NCBI GenBank assembly: GCA_024235875.1
Contig: JACKLP010000004.1
Coordinates: 186,001 to 250,000, forward strand
Source of the DNA: Burkholderiaceae bacterium
GTDB taxonomy: Bacteria > Pseudomonadota > Gammaproteobacteria > Burkholderiales > Burkholderiaceae_E
Reading direction: 5' to 3'
DNA length: 64,000 nucleotides
How positions within the stretch are numbered: the first letter of the stretch is position 1; every line of letters begins with the position of its first letter. The notes below the pieces were generated by a model. It had not been told where the DNA came from. It searched no databases and saw only the letters and a program-made list of their open reading frames with translations. Positions 10,038 through 19,649 of the stretch are shown here, piece after piece. A program made the translations under genes and the position numbers.

Positions 10038-10724
10038 ATGAACCTTCCCGTGCGAAACCCTGCAAAGGCCTTGAACGACGCCGAATTGAGCGAGCTCGAT
10101 TCGCTGCTCGAGCAGGCCAATTCCGACGGCGCGATGGTGCTCGAGGAGTTCGACGGCTTCTGCACGGCGCTGGCGTGCAGCCCGGTCCCGGCCGCGACGG
10201 CCGACGTGCTGCACGAGATCATCGGCCTCGATGCCTCCCAGGCGGTCGCGGCTGCTTCAGAGCGCTTGCTCGCCCTGATCGAGCGTCATCGGCTCTCGAT
10301 CGTGGCCGCACTGCATGGTGGCGATGATCTGGCGCCGGTATTCGAATCGGCCGATGACGGCAGCTCGCCGGCCAATCTCTGGGCGGTTGGTTTTCTTCGC
10401 GGCATCGATGCCCAATCGGACCAATGGGCCGACATCGACGAGAACCAGGCCCTGGCCGACCTGCTGGCACCCTTCGAGGCGCTGGCGGCCGAGCGCGATT
10501 TCGAGACCGGCGAAGTGGCCGAGCCATTGCCTGCGCCGCGGCACAAGCTGGTCGATGACATGATCGACGCCGCGTTTGCCTACTACGAATGGTTCGAGCC
10601 TGCGCGCCGTCGCCATGCGGCGCCCCAGACGGTGCGCCACGACCAGCCCGTTCCCGGGCGCAATGCCGCGTGTCCCTGCGGCAGCGGTCGCAAGTTCAAG
10701 CAATGCTGCGGCGCTGGCCGCTGA
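10038..10724 (+). CDS. UPF0149/YecA-like protein with C-terminal SEC-C zinc motif
   Basis: 228 residues. The N-terminal three quarters are helical and match the UPF0149 (YgfB/YecA) family, including EEFDGFCTALACSP and DLLAPFEAL. The C-terminal GRNAACPCGSGRKFKQCCG is a SEC-C zinc-binding motif, as at the end of SecA. Such proteins are soluble; some associate with ribosomes or SecA, but the role of this family is poorly defined. The ATG at 10038 is chosen by homology to the family start; an ATG at 10002 would add twelve residues. It stands alone, divergent from the binding-protein gene. Confidence 0.82.
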   Translation: MNLPVRNPAKALNDAELSELDSLLEQANSDGAMVLEEFDGFCTALACSPVPAATADVLHEIIGLDASQAVAAASERLLALIERHRLSIVAALHGGDDLAPVFESADDGSSPANLWAVGFLRGIDAQSDQWADIDENQALADLLAPFEALAAERDFETGEVAEPLPAPRHKLVDDMIDAAFAYYEWFEPARRRHAAPQTVRHDQPVPGRNAACPCGSGRKFKQCCGAGR

Positions 10725-10968
10725 GCGTCGCGCGCCGGCCGCTGTCGCCGGCACAAGACCCTCGATCGGCTTGCGCGAGCCGTTCGCGCCCGCGCTGCTA
10801 AAGCTGCCTTCCCAAGTGACCGACGGTTGCCACGGGCCGCGAGCGAGCGGGCCGTGTCGACGTGCCCGACGCGTCGACGCGGTCGAATCGCTCGCCGCCC
10901 GCTTCGCACCGACCGCGTGATGCCGCGATGCTCGCGCTGTCGCGCCCGACACGAGAGAGAGGCAACGG

Positions 10969-11184
10969 ATGGATTCGACGAGGACCCCCGGCACGTCTGC
11001 CCGCATGGTAGCGAGCGCACTCATCCTGATGTTCGGCATCGGGCTTTCCGCCTGCGGCGGTGGCTCCGGATCGAGCGCACCGAGCGCCGGCAGTGGCTCC
11101 GGCAGCGGCGCGGGGACCGGGTCGACCGCCGTCAAGGGCATCGAGACGCCGGAACAGATCTCGGTCGTGTCGGCCACCGAATGA
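10969..11184 (+). CDS. small lipoprotein, unknown function
   Basis: 71 residues. After a hydrophobic stretch (MVASALILMFGIG) a lipobox LSAC places the lipidated cysteine at residue 29, followed by a low-complexity Gly/Ser tail (GGGSGSSAPSAGSGSGSGAG). The last residues, ETPEQISVVSATE, are the only ordered-looking part. The gene ends 17 bases before the 751-residue exported protein at 11202, so the two are very likely co-transcribed. AGAGAGAGGC lies just upstream as a plausible ribosome binding site. I do not recognise a family. The 244 bases upstream (10725-10968) show no gene. Confidence 0.65.
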   Translation: MDSTRTPGTSARMVASALILMFGIGLSACGGGSGSSAPSAGSGSGSGAGTGSTAVKGIETPEQISVVSATE

Positions 11185-11201
11185 AACACGGAGACGTCCG
11201 C

Positions 11202-13457
11202 ATGAAGATTCGTCGCGTGTATCGCGCCTGCGCCTTGCCAGGCACCATTGGCCGCAGGGCCGCCATCGCTTCGTCGCTGGCGGCGCTATCGCTTGCCGCG
11301 CAGGCCGCCCCGCCCGCCGGGTCGGCCTATTTCACCGATGTGCAGCAGAGCCACGTCGAGGACCAGACCGGCCAGGCGATCGGCACCGTCAACATGATCA
11401 TGTGCTTCATGCGCAGCATGCGTCCCGACCTGCTGGTCAACCAAGGGCCGTATGCCGCGATGTTCGACGCCAACCGCTGCGAGAAGAACCAGGGCTCGGC
11501 GTCCTCGGCCCCGAAGCTGCTGCGCGCCGTCGTCGATTCCAGTCGTGGCTCCAACACCGAGCCGATGCAGGCCAAGGTCTGGCTCGAGGAGCAGCAGGAC
11601 GGCGGCAGCTTCGACATCTATGTTCGAACCCGCGTCGAGGCGGCGCCATCGGCCAGCGAGCGCTACGGGCGCTTTCGCCTGGACTACGGTGCGCCCAACC
11701 CCCAGGGCGGTGCGCCGGTCTTCCAGGGCTTCCTGCTCTCCGATGCGGACGGCGTTTCGTTCGTCGAGCGTGAGCGCAAGGGTGCGACGCCGCGCATGAC
11801 GCAGCTCAAGCTCACGCCGCTCGGCACCGAGCAGGGCGAGGGCGCGCTGCGCTACAACGACTGGGACACTGGCAATCCCGTCAGCTACACCTTCGGCTTC
11901 AATGCGACCCACTTCCGACGCTCTGGCGCCACCAGCGACCTGTGCTTTTCCCGGCGACTGGCCGACGCCAAGACATCGGTCTGGCGCTACGGCCTCTACG
12001 ACGAGACCACGGGCGAGCGCATCGAGCGCAACTCGGGATTCCCGTTCAGCGCCGAGACCGCGGGCGGTCGTCTGCACGGCTATATCGGCTACCACGGCCT
12101 GTCGGTGCCGCCCGAGGCCCTCGATGCACTGCCCAACGGCGCCACGATCGAGCGCGAATCGCACGACGGCGGCCAGGCAGCCCAGCGCTACACCCTGGTA
12201 CGTACCGGCGGCAAGCTGATGCGCCATGTCCGTCAGCAGCGGACCTTGGCGGCGGCCGACGGCATCGACCTGCATACGTTCACGCAGTCGAACTGGCCCG
12301 GCCTGCCCGCCGGACTCGTCGACGAGCAGGTGGCCATGAGCTGGGACGAGGCCAATTCTCGCTTCGTGATCCGCGCCAAGATGCAGTGTGGCCAGTCAGG
12401 TTGCCAGTTCAATGATCTGCCCGCGCCGGTAGCGATCAGCGGGGCCGATCTGGCCGGCGCAATGGACAAGGGCTTGTTCGCGCACGCCGACCAGCTGGGC
12501 GGCCAGGTATTCGTGCCGGCGGCGGCGATGACCGACTCGCAGGTCTTGATCAGCTTCCGCTCGAGTCAGGTGGTCGCACCGGGCACGCTGGCAGCCGGGA
12601 CCTCGTTGTACTGCATCGAGAACTGCCCCACCGCGGCGGGGCTCGCGGGCCTGGCGACCGGGGCCAATGGCGACCCGTTCGGCGCCAGTGCGATGCGATT
12701 CGGTCCGGTCGCGCCCGGCGATGCGGTGACCTACCAGGTCGGCGCCGACGGCACCCTGATGCAGGGCGGCCAGCCGGTGGTCTTTGCCGGCAATGCGAGC
12801 GCGCTCGATGGCACGCGCTTCCAGGGCGGCATCCAGTCGGGCCGGCTCGTCACCGCGCTCAGCCCGCTGATGTGCGACCAGAACGGCAATGTCTGTGCGC
12901 ACATGGCCGACGGGTTCACCGAGTTCTACACCTGGGAAACCGGACCCAACCCGTGGAACGAGTACGCCGGCGCGCGTGACGGCCAGGGCAACCTGGTGGC
13001 GTTCGAGCCGCCGCTCACCGTGAGCTGGCAGGTGCCGGCCGATGCCGCCTACGATCGGTTCGCTGGACGCTCGCTGTTGCTGCAGTACGCCGGATTCGGC
13101 GATCTGCACGGCCTGCCCTCGTTCTGCGTCGATCCGTCGACCAACGCCAAGGTCGCCTGTGGCAGCCCCGGCTCGCGCTGGGTCCCGATGCTGTCGATTC
13201 CGTACGACGCGACTCACGGCGTCGTGAGCGTACAGGGCTCGGGCACGCGCTACCTGGTCAAGTGGCTTGGCCGGGAGGTTCGCTTCGCGCAGGTGCCGAA
13301 TGCCGAGTGCGCGGCCCTGAACCTGGGATCGATCACGTCGCTGCCCAGCGATGCCTCGATGGTCGATCCGAGTGACCCGGCCGACGCCGCGTATATCGGC
13401 GCGCGGCCCGAGGTCACCGCGGCACCCCGGGTGATCAACGGCGCTCAGCAGTACTGA
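11202..13457 (+). CDS. large exported protein of unknown function
   Basis: 751 residues beginning with a long basic signal peptide (MKIRRVYRACALPG, then AIASSLAALSLAAQAA, cleavage near AQA-AP). There are no further membrane segments, so it is probably periplasmic or extracellular. The mature part has paired cysteines in short loops (CGQSGCQF, CIENC, CDQNGNVC, CVDP...ACG), suggesting disulfides, and many short beta-rich stretches; I see no catalytic motif. The ATG at 11202 has GAG ten bases upstream, 17 bases after the lipoprotein stop. The pair may form a surface complex. I do not recognise the family. Confidence 0.75.
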   Translation: MKIRRVYRACALPGTIGRRAAIASSLAALSLAAQAAPPAGSAYFTDVQQSHVEDQTGQAIGTVNMIMCFMRSMRPDLLVNQGPYAAMFDANRCEKNQGSASSAPKLLRAVVDSSRGSNTEPMQAKVWLEEQQDGGSFDIYVRTRVEAAPSASERYGRFRLDYGAPNPQGGAPVFQGFLLSDADGVSFVERERKGATPRMTQLKLTPLGTEQGEGALRYNDWDTGNPVSYTFGFNATHFRRSGATSDLCFSRRLADAKTSVWRYGLYDETTGERIERNSGFPFSAETAGGRLHGYIGYHGLSVPPEALDALPNGATIERESHDGGQAAQRYTLVRTGGKLMRHVRQQRTLAAADGIDLHTFTQSNWPGLPAGLVDEQVAMSWDEANSRFVIRAKMQCGQSGCQFNDLPAPVAISGADLAGAMDKGLFAHADQLGGQVFVPAAAMTDSQVLISFRSSQVVAPGTLAAGTSLYCIENCPTAAGLAGLATGANGDPFGASAMRFGPVAPGDAVTYQVGADGTLMQGGQPVVFAGNASALDGTRFQGGIQSGRLVTALSPLMCDQNGNVCAHMADGFTEFYTWETGPNPWNEYAGARDGQGNLVAFEPPLTVSWQVPADAAYDRFAGRSLLLQYAGFGDLHGLPSFCVDPSTNAKVACGSPGSRWVPMLSIPYDATHGVVSVQGSGTRYLVKWLGREVRFAQVPNAECAALNLGSITSLPSDASMVDPSDPADAAYIGARPEVTAAPRVINGAQQY

Positions 13458-13552
13458 TCGATGCGAGGGGACACGCCCGGCTGCTAAGCTTCGGACCGAG
13501 CCGCGAGCGACGCCGGTATGGTCGGCGGATTGCGTGGCCGCACGGAGCACCG

Positions 13553-15079
13553 ATGAGCCATCGAATCTTCACTGCCTGCCTGGGCACCGAGACCAATTCC
13601 TTCTCGCCGATTCCCACCGGCCTCGGCCTGTTTGGCCGCACCATGCTGGTTCGCAACGGTGAGCACGGCGCCAAGCCCTCGCTGTTCGCGATGCCCCTGA
13701 TGCACTGGCGCGAGCGCGGCCGTGCGCTGGGCTGGACGGTGATCGAGGGCCTGGCGGCCTTCGCGACACCCGCGGGCGAAACCACGCGTTCTGCGTTCGA
13801 AGCGCTGCGCGACGAAATCCTCGCCGATCTCGAGCGGGCGATGCCGGTGGATGCGGTCTTGCTGACCCTCCACGGCGCGATGGTCGCGCACGGCTATGTC
13901 GACGCCGAGGGCGAGTTGCTCGCCCGAATCAGGGCACGCGTCGGCCCCGACGTGCCGATCCTCGCCGAGCTCGACCTCCACGGCCACATGACCGAGCTCA
14001 AGCTGCACTCGGCCGATGCGCTCGTGTATTTCAAGGAATATCCCCACGTCGACGTGCCGGAGCGCGCCGACGAAGTGTTCGAGCTGGCGCGCCGAATGCT
14101 CGACGAGGGCCTGCGTCCCAGGATGGCCATGCACGATTGCCGGATGCTCGGCATCTATCCGACCACGCGCGAGCCCTTGCGCGGTTTCGTCGACCGCATG
14201 CAGGCGATGGAGCGGGAAGTGCCCGGCATCTTGTCGATCTCGCTCGTGCACGGGTTTCCGTGGAGCGACACGCCCGAGGTCGGCACCCGTGTGCTCGTGG
14301 TGACCGACAACGATCTGGCGCTGGCGCAGCGAACCGCGAAGGCGCTCGGCGACTGGATCTGGGAGCATCGCGATGCGCTCGTGGCGCCGTTCGTCTCGAT
14401 CGACACCGCCATCGATGCCGTGCTCGATGCGCGGCCCGACGGTCGTCCGTTCGTGCTCGCGGATACCGCGGACAACACCGGTATCGGCGCCTCGGGCGAC
14501 TCCACGTTCATGCTCTCGCGCCTGATCGAGCGTGGCGCGGGCGGATTCGCGATCTCGCCGCTTTGGGATCCGGTGGCCACCGAAATGGCCTTCGATGGCG
14601 GCGTCGGCGCCGAGATGCCGGTTCGCATCGGTGGCAAGCTCGGACCCGCATCCGGCGACCCGGTCGACGCGACGGTCACGGTGATGGGCCTGGTCGAACG
14701 CGCCACGCAGCCCTTCGGGCGCTCGATCTCCCCGCTGGGCAACATGGCCTGGCTTCGAATCTCGCTCGACGGCGCCCTCCCAGGAGACGATTCGAAGGCG
14801 ATCGACGTGATCGTCAACGACTACCGTGTGCAAAGCTTCGACCCGCAGTGCTTCTCCGCGGTCGGCCTCGACCCGGCGCGACCGCGTGCGCTGATCGTGA
14901 AATCGACCCAGCACTTCCATGCCGGCTTCGCCCCGATCGCGCGCGAAATCCTCTATGTCTCGGCACCGGGCAGCGGCTCGATGAACTTTGGCGAGTTGCC
15001 GCATCGTCGAGTCAGCGCGCCGCTGTGGCCCCGGCTGGACGACCCGCACTTGATCGCCGGTCCGGCAGACCTGACATGA
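13553..15079 (+). CDS. M81-family metallopeptidase, MlrC-like
   Basis: 508 residues. The N-terminal TACLGTETNSFSPIPTGL, the middle LLTLHGAMVAHGYVDAEGELL and ELDLHGHMTELKLHSADALVYFKEYPHVD, and GNMAWLRI are typical of the M81 family. MlrC takes part in microcystin degradation, but most homologs lie in unrelated loci and act on other peptides or amides. The His and Asp residues of ELDLHGHM and YPHVD are probable metal ligands. The stop overlaps the start of the SDR gene at 15076 (ATGA), so the pair is co-translated. Substrate unknown. Confidence 0.85.
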   Translation: MSHRIFTACLGTETNSFSPIPTGLGLFGRTMLVRNGEHGAKPSLFAMPLMHWRERGRALGWTVIEGLAAFATPAGETTRSAFEALRDEILADLERAMPVDAVLLTLHGAMVAHGYVDAEGELLARIRARVGPDVPILAELDLHGHMTELKLHSADALVYFKEYPHVDVPERADEVFELARRMLDEGLRPRMAMHDCRMLGIYPTTREPLRGFVDRMQAMEREVPGILSISLVHGFPWSDTPEVGTRVLVVTDNDLALAQRTAKALGDWIWEHRDALVAPFVSIDTAIDAVLDARPDGRPFVLADTADNTGIGASGDSTFMLSRLIERGAGGFAISPLWDPVATEMAFDGGVGAEMPVRIGGKLGPASGDPVDATVTVMGLVERATQPFGRSISPLGNMAWLRISLDGALPGDDSKAIDVIVNDYRVQSFDPQCFSAVGLDPARPRALIVKSTQHFHAGFAPIAREILYVSAPGSGSMNFGELPHRRVSAPLWPRLDDPHLIAGPADLT

Positions 15080-15864
15080 GTTCGGCCGTCGCGAGCGAAG
15101 CAACGCCGAACGCTCGGGTCGCCCTGGTCACCGGGGGGGCCAAGGGAATCGGCGCCGAGGCCTGCCGCCGGCTGGCTGCGGCCGGGTTCGGTGTCGTGGT
15201 CGCCGATCTCGACCTCCCCGAGGCCGAATCCACCGCGGCGGCGATCGTCGCCGCCGGCGGCCGGGCACAGGCGATTCCGCTCGACGTGGGCGATCCGGCC
15301 GGTGTGCAGTCCGCATTCGCCGAGCTCGACGCCCGGGAAGGGCGCTGCGACGTGCTGGTCAATTGCGCCGGCATCGCCAAGGTCTTTCCCTTCGTGGATT
15401 TCCCGCTCGAGAACTTCGTGGACACGATGCGGGTCAATGTGACCGGCACCTTCCTGTGTTCTCAGCACGCGGCCCGATTGATGATCCGCCACCGCTGGGG
15501 TCGTATCGTCAATATCGCCTCCGTCGCCGGGATGCGGGCGGTGGGCACGGGCCGAACCGCCTACGGGACCTCGAAGGGGGCGGTGATCGCCCTGACGCGA
15601 CAAATGGCCGTGGAACTGGCCGAACATGGCGTGACCGTCAACGCGATCTGCCCGGGGCCGGTCGACACGCCGATGACGCGCGTGCTCCACACCGAGAAAT
15701 TCCGCCAGGAATACCGCAAGGCGATCCCGATGGACCGCTACGGCACCACGGGCGAGATGGCGGCCGCGGTCATGTACCTGGTGTCCGACGACGCCGGCTA
15801 CCTGACCGGCGTCGAACTACCCGTGGACGGCGGTTTCCTGGCCAGCGGCGCGCGCGGGATCTAG
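15076..15864 (+). CDS. short-chain dehydrogenase/reductase
   Basis: 262 residues, classical SDR length. The nucleotide-binding TGGAKGIG is at residues 19-26, NCAGI near 96-100, the catalytic Tyr at 163 and Lys at 167 in YGTSK, and PGPVDTPM follows. An acidic residue after the second strand (VVVADLD) suggests NAD preference. The start ATG overlaps the stop of the M81 gene by four bases. With the upstream peptidase it may process a hydroxy or keto product of a shared pathway, but nothing in the sequence fixes the substrate. Confidence 0.9.
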   Translation: MSSAVASEATPNARVALVTGGAKGIGAEACRRLAAAGFGVVVADLDLPEAESTAAAIVAAGGRAQAIPLDVGDPAGVQSAFAELDAREGRCDVLVNCAGIAKVFPFVDFPLENFVDTMRVNVTGTFLCSQHAARLMIRHRWGRIVNIASVAGMRAVGTGRTAYGTSKGAVIALTRQMAVELAEHGVTVNAICPGPVDTPMTRVLHTEKFRQEYRKAIPMDRYGTTGEMAAAVMYLVSDDAGYLTGVELPVDGGFLASGARGI

Positions 15865-15897
15865 TCCCGCTCCCGCAGGGATCCGCGCGACGGACTC

Positions 15898-17121
15898 CTA
15901 GGCGATCCGGGTATTGGGGCCGAGTGCCTCCGGGTCGTCGACCGACCAGGCGCGCCGCCGCCTCGAGCTCAGGCGCTTCGAGGCCAGGTTCAGCGGCCGC
16001 TCCACGAAGTGATAGACGATCAGGCTCGAACCCACGCACAGCGCGAGGATCGTCGGGACCAGCATCGCCGGCGGCCAGTGGACCAGGTGCCGGACCGTGG
16101 TCGAGATCAGCGTCACGTGGATCAGATAGAGCGAGTACGACGCATCGCCCAGGGCGAGCATCGCGCGCGGGACGATGCGCTTGCGATCGGGCTGCCAGCC
16201 CAGGGCCAGGGTGAACAGCAGGGCGGCCGGAACGCCCCAACCGATGGTGCGCATCCACGCTGCCGTGCGATTGCCATCGATGAAGGTCCCCGACAGCGAG
16301 ATGTCGACCACGTCGCTCAGGCCGGCCCAGACGATCGGCACCGGCGCCAGGATCGCGAGCCAGCGCAGGGACGGCAAGATGCCACGCAGCAGGTCGCGTC
16401 GCCATGCGATGTAGATCAGCGAGCCGGCGGCGAATTCGAGCATCATCGGACTCGTCATGACGCGGGCCACGACCCAGTCCGATTGGTCCAGACCGACGAT
16501 CCGCCCCAGCACCGGCAGCGCGATGGTCGTCCCGACGATCCAGCCGATCCGCTGGGTGACACCGGCGGCCAGCGCGGCGCCCACGATCAGGTAGAACACG
16601 AACTCGTACATCAGCGACCAGGCCACGCCGAGAACGGGCCAGTCGTAGGGGCCGAAGTCGAACAAGGGCAGCAGCAGCAGGCTGTTGAGGATCTGGCCAT
16701 CGGTCAGGTGCCCATCCCGGGACAGGGTCCGGAACATCACGAAGCCGGTGACGAGCAGGTACAGCGGCAGGATTCGAAGCGCGCGGCCGAGCAGGAACTT
16801 GGAACCGGCGTTGCGTCCCGCGCGCTTCTCGATGCTCAGCAGCATCACGAAGCCGCTGATCGTGAAGAACAGATCCACGCCGAACGAACCGATGCGAACA
16901 AAGGTCTGGAGCACCCAGGTCGCGAGCTCGCTCTCGAGCGCCACGTGCCGCGGGATGATCAGGAAATGGTTGAACACCACCAGGAGCGCGGCGACGGCTC
17001 GCAAGGCCTGTAGCGACGCCAGGCGGCCATCGGCATCGCGGCCCGATGTCCTGCCGGCGTTCGCTCCCCTGCGATCGCCGGTCGGGCGGTCACCACCGCC
17101 AAAGATCTTGATTGCTCTCAT
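15898..17121 (-). CDS. membrane acyltransferase family 3 (OafA/YrhL type), copy 1
   Basis: 407 residues with about ten membrane segments. The family signature RLASLQALRAVAALLVVFNHF, with its conserved Arg and His, opens the domain; SFGVDLFFTISGFVM, RALRILPLYLL and LGDASYSLYLIHVTLI follow, and the C-terminus is basic. Such enzymes move acetyl or other acyl groups onto exopolysaccharide, O-antigen or peptidoglycan. The ATG at 17121 has AAGGA nine bases upstream; the frame is open further but dissimilar. It is the last and most divergent of three tandem paralogs on the minus strand. Confidence 0.88.
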   Translation of the reverse strand: MRAIKIFGGGDRPTGDRRGANAGRTSGRDADGRLASLQALRAVAALLVVFNHFLIIPRHVALESELATWVLQTFVRIGSFGVDLFFTISGFVMLLSIEKRAGRNAGSKFLLGRALRILPLYLLVTGFVMFRTLSRDGHLTDGQILNSLLLLPLFDFGPYDWPVLGVAWSLMYEFVFYLIVGAALAAGVTQRIGWIVGTTIALPVLGRIVGLDQSDWVVARVMTSPMMLEFAAGSLIYIAWRRDLLRGILPSLRWLAILAPVPIVWAGLSDVVDISLSGTFIDGNRTAAWMRTIGWGVPAALLFTLALGWQPDRKRIVPRAMLALGDASYSLYLIHVTLISTTVRHLVHWPPAMLVPTILALCVGSSLIVYHFVERPLNLASKRLSSRRRRAWSVDDPEALGPNTRIA

Positions 17122-17268
17122 TGTTATTGTTCCTTTTTCGTGCACATCGGGATTCTCGGAATCCCTCGGAAGAAGCCGACGCAAACGGACGGCGCTGGTC
17201 CACCGGCCGCGATGCGCGAACGCGGCCGGATGAGAAATGGTCGGGTCGGGGGGCGCTTGCGCAGGCTC

Positions 17269-18486
17269 TCAGGCCTTGGTGCGAGCCGGTGCCGCCGGAT
17301 CGGCATAGCGCGCCCGCAGCCTGGCGAGCAGACGCTTGGATATCCGGGTCATTGGATATTCGACCAGGCGGTAGACGATCAGGGCGGCGATCACCGAGGA
17401 GACGACGGCTGCAATGCCCTTGAGCCACATCGGCGAGTCGCCCATCCGGCGCAGGACGGCCGACATCACCGGCAGGTGGAACAGATACAGCGTGTACGAG
17501 GCGTCGCCCAGCGCCAGCAGCGGCCGCGCGATCAACTGGCGATCGGTCACCCGAAAGCTCAGGGCGGCGGCGAACATCAGGGCCGCCGGAATGCCCCAGC
17601 CGAAGGCCCGCAACCAGGCGCCCACCCGCGTGCCGTCGTACTCGGCGTTGTCCGCGTTCACCGGGTCGAAGCCGGCGATCCAGACGACGACCGGGATCGA
17701 CAACAGGGCCAGGGCGCGGATCAGGCGATGATTGCGCTCGATCCACCCGCTGCGCCAGGCCACGTAGGCGAGGATCCCGAACGAGAACTCGTACATCATC
17801 GGGCTCATCGCGAAGCGCACGACCGTCAGGTGCGAGCGATCGAACTCGAGCAGGCGCCCGATGGTCGGCAGTGCGATCGTGATGCCGATGATCCATGCAA
17901 CCCGATTCCTGGCCCCCATCGCGATCACGCTCGCGACCACGAAATAGAACAGGAACTCGAACACCAGCGTCCAACTCACACTGAGCAGCGAATTCTCATA
18001 GGGACCGGTATCCACGATCGGCAGCAGGGTGGCGGTGTTGATCACCCGACCGATGTTCAGCGGGTCGCCGTTCTGGATGATCTGGAACAGCACGTAGCCC
18101 GAGATCAGGTAGTAGATCGGCAGGATGCGCAGCGCCCGGTTCGCAATGAACTCCTGCGCCACGCCCCGTCCGAAGCGATTCTGGATACTGAACAGCATCA
18201 CGAATCCGCTGATCGCAAAGAACAGATCCACCCCGAACGAGCCCAGTTTGGGACCCGCCTCGTAGAACCAACGTTGGAAGTCGCTCGTGAGGTCGACCTC
18301 GTGCGGAATCAGGCTGACGTGGTGCAGGACGACCAGCAGGGCGGCGATCCCTCGCAGTACCTGGATCGATTCGAGCCGTTGGCCTGGGCCGGGCGTGGCG
18401 GCCGTGGGCGCGGTCGCGCCCGACGCGGCTTGGCGACCGATAGGGCCGGGCGGCGCGGCGGCCGCGATATTGGGTGGCGGTGGCAT
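17269..18486 (-). CDS. membrane acyltransferase family 3, copy 2
   Basis: 405 residues. A Pro/Ala-rich cytoplasmic head of about 38 residues precedes RLESIQVLRGIAALLVVLHH, almost identical to the opening of copy 3. SFGVDLFFAISGFVMLFS, NRALRILPIYYLISG and LGDASYTLYLFHLPVM are conserved. It is preceded by the stop of copy 3 and a 26-base gap consisting largely of AAC triplets (minus-strand reading) that ends in AAGGA nine bases before the ATG at 18486. No glycosyltransferase or polymer gene lies nearby, so the acceptor glycan is not evident. Confidence 0.88.
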   Translation of the reverse strand: MPPPPNIAAAAPPGPIGRQAASGATAPTAATPGPGQRLESIQVLRGIAALLVVLHHVSLIPHEVDLTSDFQRWFYEAGPKLGSFGVDLFFAISGFVMLFSIQNRFGRGVAQEFIANRALRILPIYYLISGYVLFQIIQNGDPLNIGRVINTATLLPIVDTGPYENSLLSVSWTLVFEFLFYFVVASVIAMGARNRVAWIIGITIALPTIGRLLEFDRSHLTVVRFAMSPMMYEFSFGILAYVAWRSGWIERNHRLIRALALLSIPVVVWIAGFDPVNADNAEYDGTRVGAWLRAFGWGIPAALMFAAALSFRVTDRQLIARPLLALGDASYTLYLFHLPVMSAVLRRMGDSPMWLKGIAAVVSSVIAALIVYRLVEYPMTRISKRLLARLRARYADPAAPARTKA

Positions 18487-18512
18487 GGGGTTGTCCTTGT
18501 TGTTGTTGTTGT
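18487..18512 (-). repeat. AAC triplet repeat between two acyltransferase genes
   Basis: Read on the minus strand, the whole spacer between the stop of copy 3 and the start of copy 2 is five AAC triplets followed by AAGGACAACCCC. The repeat sits directly before the ribosome binding site, so slippage could change the distance between stop and start or the leader structure. Five units is a short tract, so this is only a possibility. Confidence 0.7.
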
Positions 18513-19649
18513 TCAGGTCGTGGCCGGCACGGCGCGGCGCATTTGATGGCGACGCAGCCATTGCCTGGAACGCTGATGTAGCGGGCGTTCCACCAAGCGA
18601 TAGAGGATCAGCGCCGCGACGATCGATACCAGCATTGCGATGGCGGCGGTGAGCAGGGCTGGAAAGCTGGCAGGTGCCTTGCGCGCGACGATCGCGACGA
18701 TGGGCAGGTGAACCAGGTAGAGCGAATAGGAAATGTCGCCCAGCAACAGCAAGGGGCGATTGCGCGCGAGCCATTGGTCGGAGCGAACGGTCAGGATCGC
18801 GAGGAAGATCAGCGCCGCGGACGAACCCCAGCCGATCGTGCGCAGCCAGCCAATGCCGCCGTCGATCAGTTCGTCGGCGTTGGCGACGCCGCCGTCTCGC
18901 ATCGATAGGGTCAGCGGCACGCTCACCAGTGCGACCAATGCGAGCAGTTGCCAGGTCGCGCGGTGACGCTCGATCAGTCCCTTGCGCCAGGCGACATAGG
19001 CGAGTGCGCCCAAGGAGAACTCGATCAGGATCGGATTGGTGATCATGCGCACGATGACGGCGCTCGCATGCTCGAGCCCCAGGCTCAGGCCCAGTAGCGG
19101 CAAGGCGATGGTGATGCCCACGATCGTGGCGGCCCGTTGGCGCACGTCGGCAACCACGACCGTGGCCACGACCAGGTAGAAGATGAATTCGAACACCAGG
19201 GTCCAGCCGACGATCAGCACCGGCCAGTTGTAGGCGTCCTGATCGGTTAGAGGGAGCAACAGGAAGCTGTTGACGAACCCGACCGCGCCGAAATCCGTTC
19301 CCGCCTGCAGGCCACGCAGGAACAAGGTGCCCGCGACCAGGTAGTAGATCGGCAGGATTCGCAGCGCGCGGCCGACCAGGAACTGGCCGGCAGAGCTCGC
19401 GCCGTGCAGCTTCTCGACGCTGAACAGCATCACGAAGCCGCTGATCACGAAGAAAAGGTCGACCCCGAAGGCGCCGATCGGGGTGGCCGATTCGAACAGC
19501 CAGTAGAGCCAGCCGTTGGGCGGCAGGTGATCATGTCCCACGTAGATCTGGTGGCAGAACACCACGAGCAATGCCGCGATACCGCGCAATACCTGGATCG
19601 ACTCCAGTCGCTGGTCCGACGTTTGGTTCTTCGAGGGCGTTGCTTTCAT
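18513..19649 (-). CDS. membrane acyltransferase family 3, copy 3
   Basis: 378 residues. It has the shortest N-terminal head, then RLESIQVLRGIAALLVVFCH, FGVDLFFVISGFVMLFS, RALRILPIYYLVAG and LLLLGDISYSLYLVHLPI. Order and spacing of membrane segments match copies 1 and 2 throughout, so the three arose by tandem duplication. It is the first gene of the run, transcribed from the 19650-20089 gap. The active-site His-containing opening is intact, so it is probably functional. The acyl donor for this family is usually acyl-CoA. Confidence 0.88.
   Translation of the reverse strand: MKATPSKNQTSDQRLESIQVLRGIAALLVVFCHQIYVGHDHLPPNGWLYWLFESATPIGAFGVDLFFVISGFVMLFSVEKLHGASSAGQFLVGRALRILPIYYLVAGTLFLRGLQAGTDFGAVGFVNSFLLLPLTDQDAYNWPVLIVGWTLVFEFIFYLVVATVVVADVRQRAATIVGITIALPLLGLSLGLEHASAVIVRMITNPILIEFSLGALAYVAWRKGLIERHRATWQLLALVALVSVPLTLSMRDGGVANADELIDGGIGWLRTIGWGSSAALIFLAILTVRSDQWLARNRPLLLLGDISYSLYLVHLPIVAIVARKAPASFPALLTAAIAMLVSIVAALILYRLVERPLHQRSRQWLRRHQMRRAVPATT

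Noticed and set aside
10845..10880. GC hairpin after the SEC-C gene as a terminator
   Set aside because: The stem has a mismatch and there is no T-run.
10827..11201. N-terminal extension of the exported 751-residue protein
   Set aside because: The open frame runs upstream over the lipoprotein gene in another frame, but the signal peptide and ribosome site fit the ATG at 11202.
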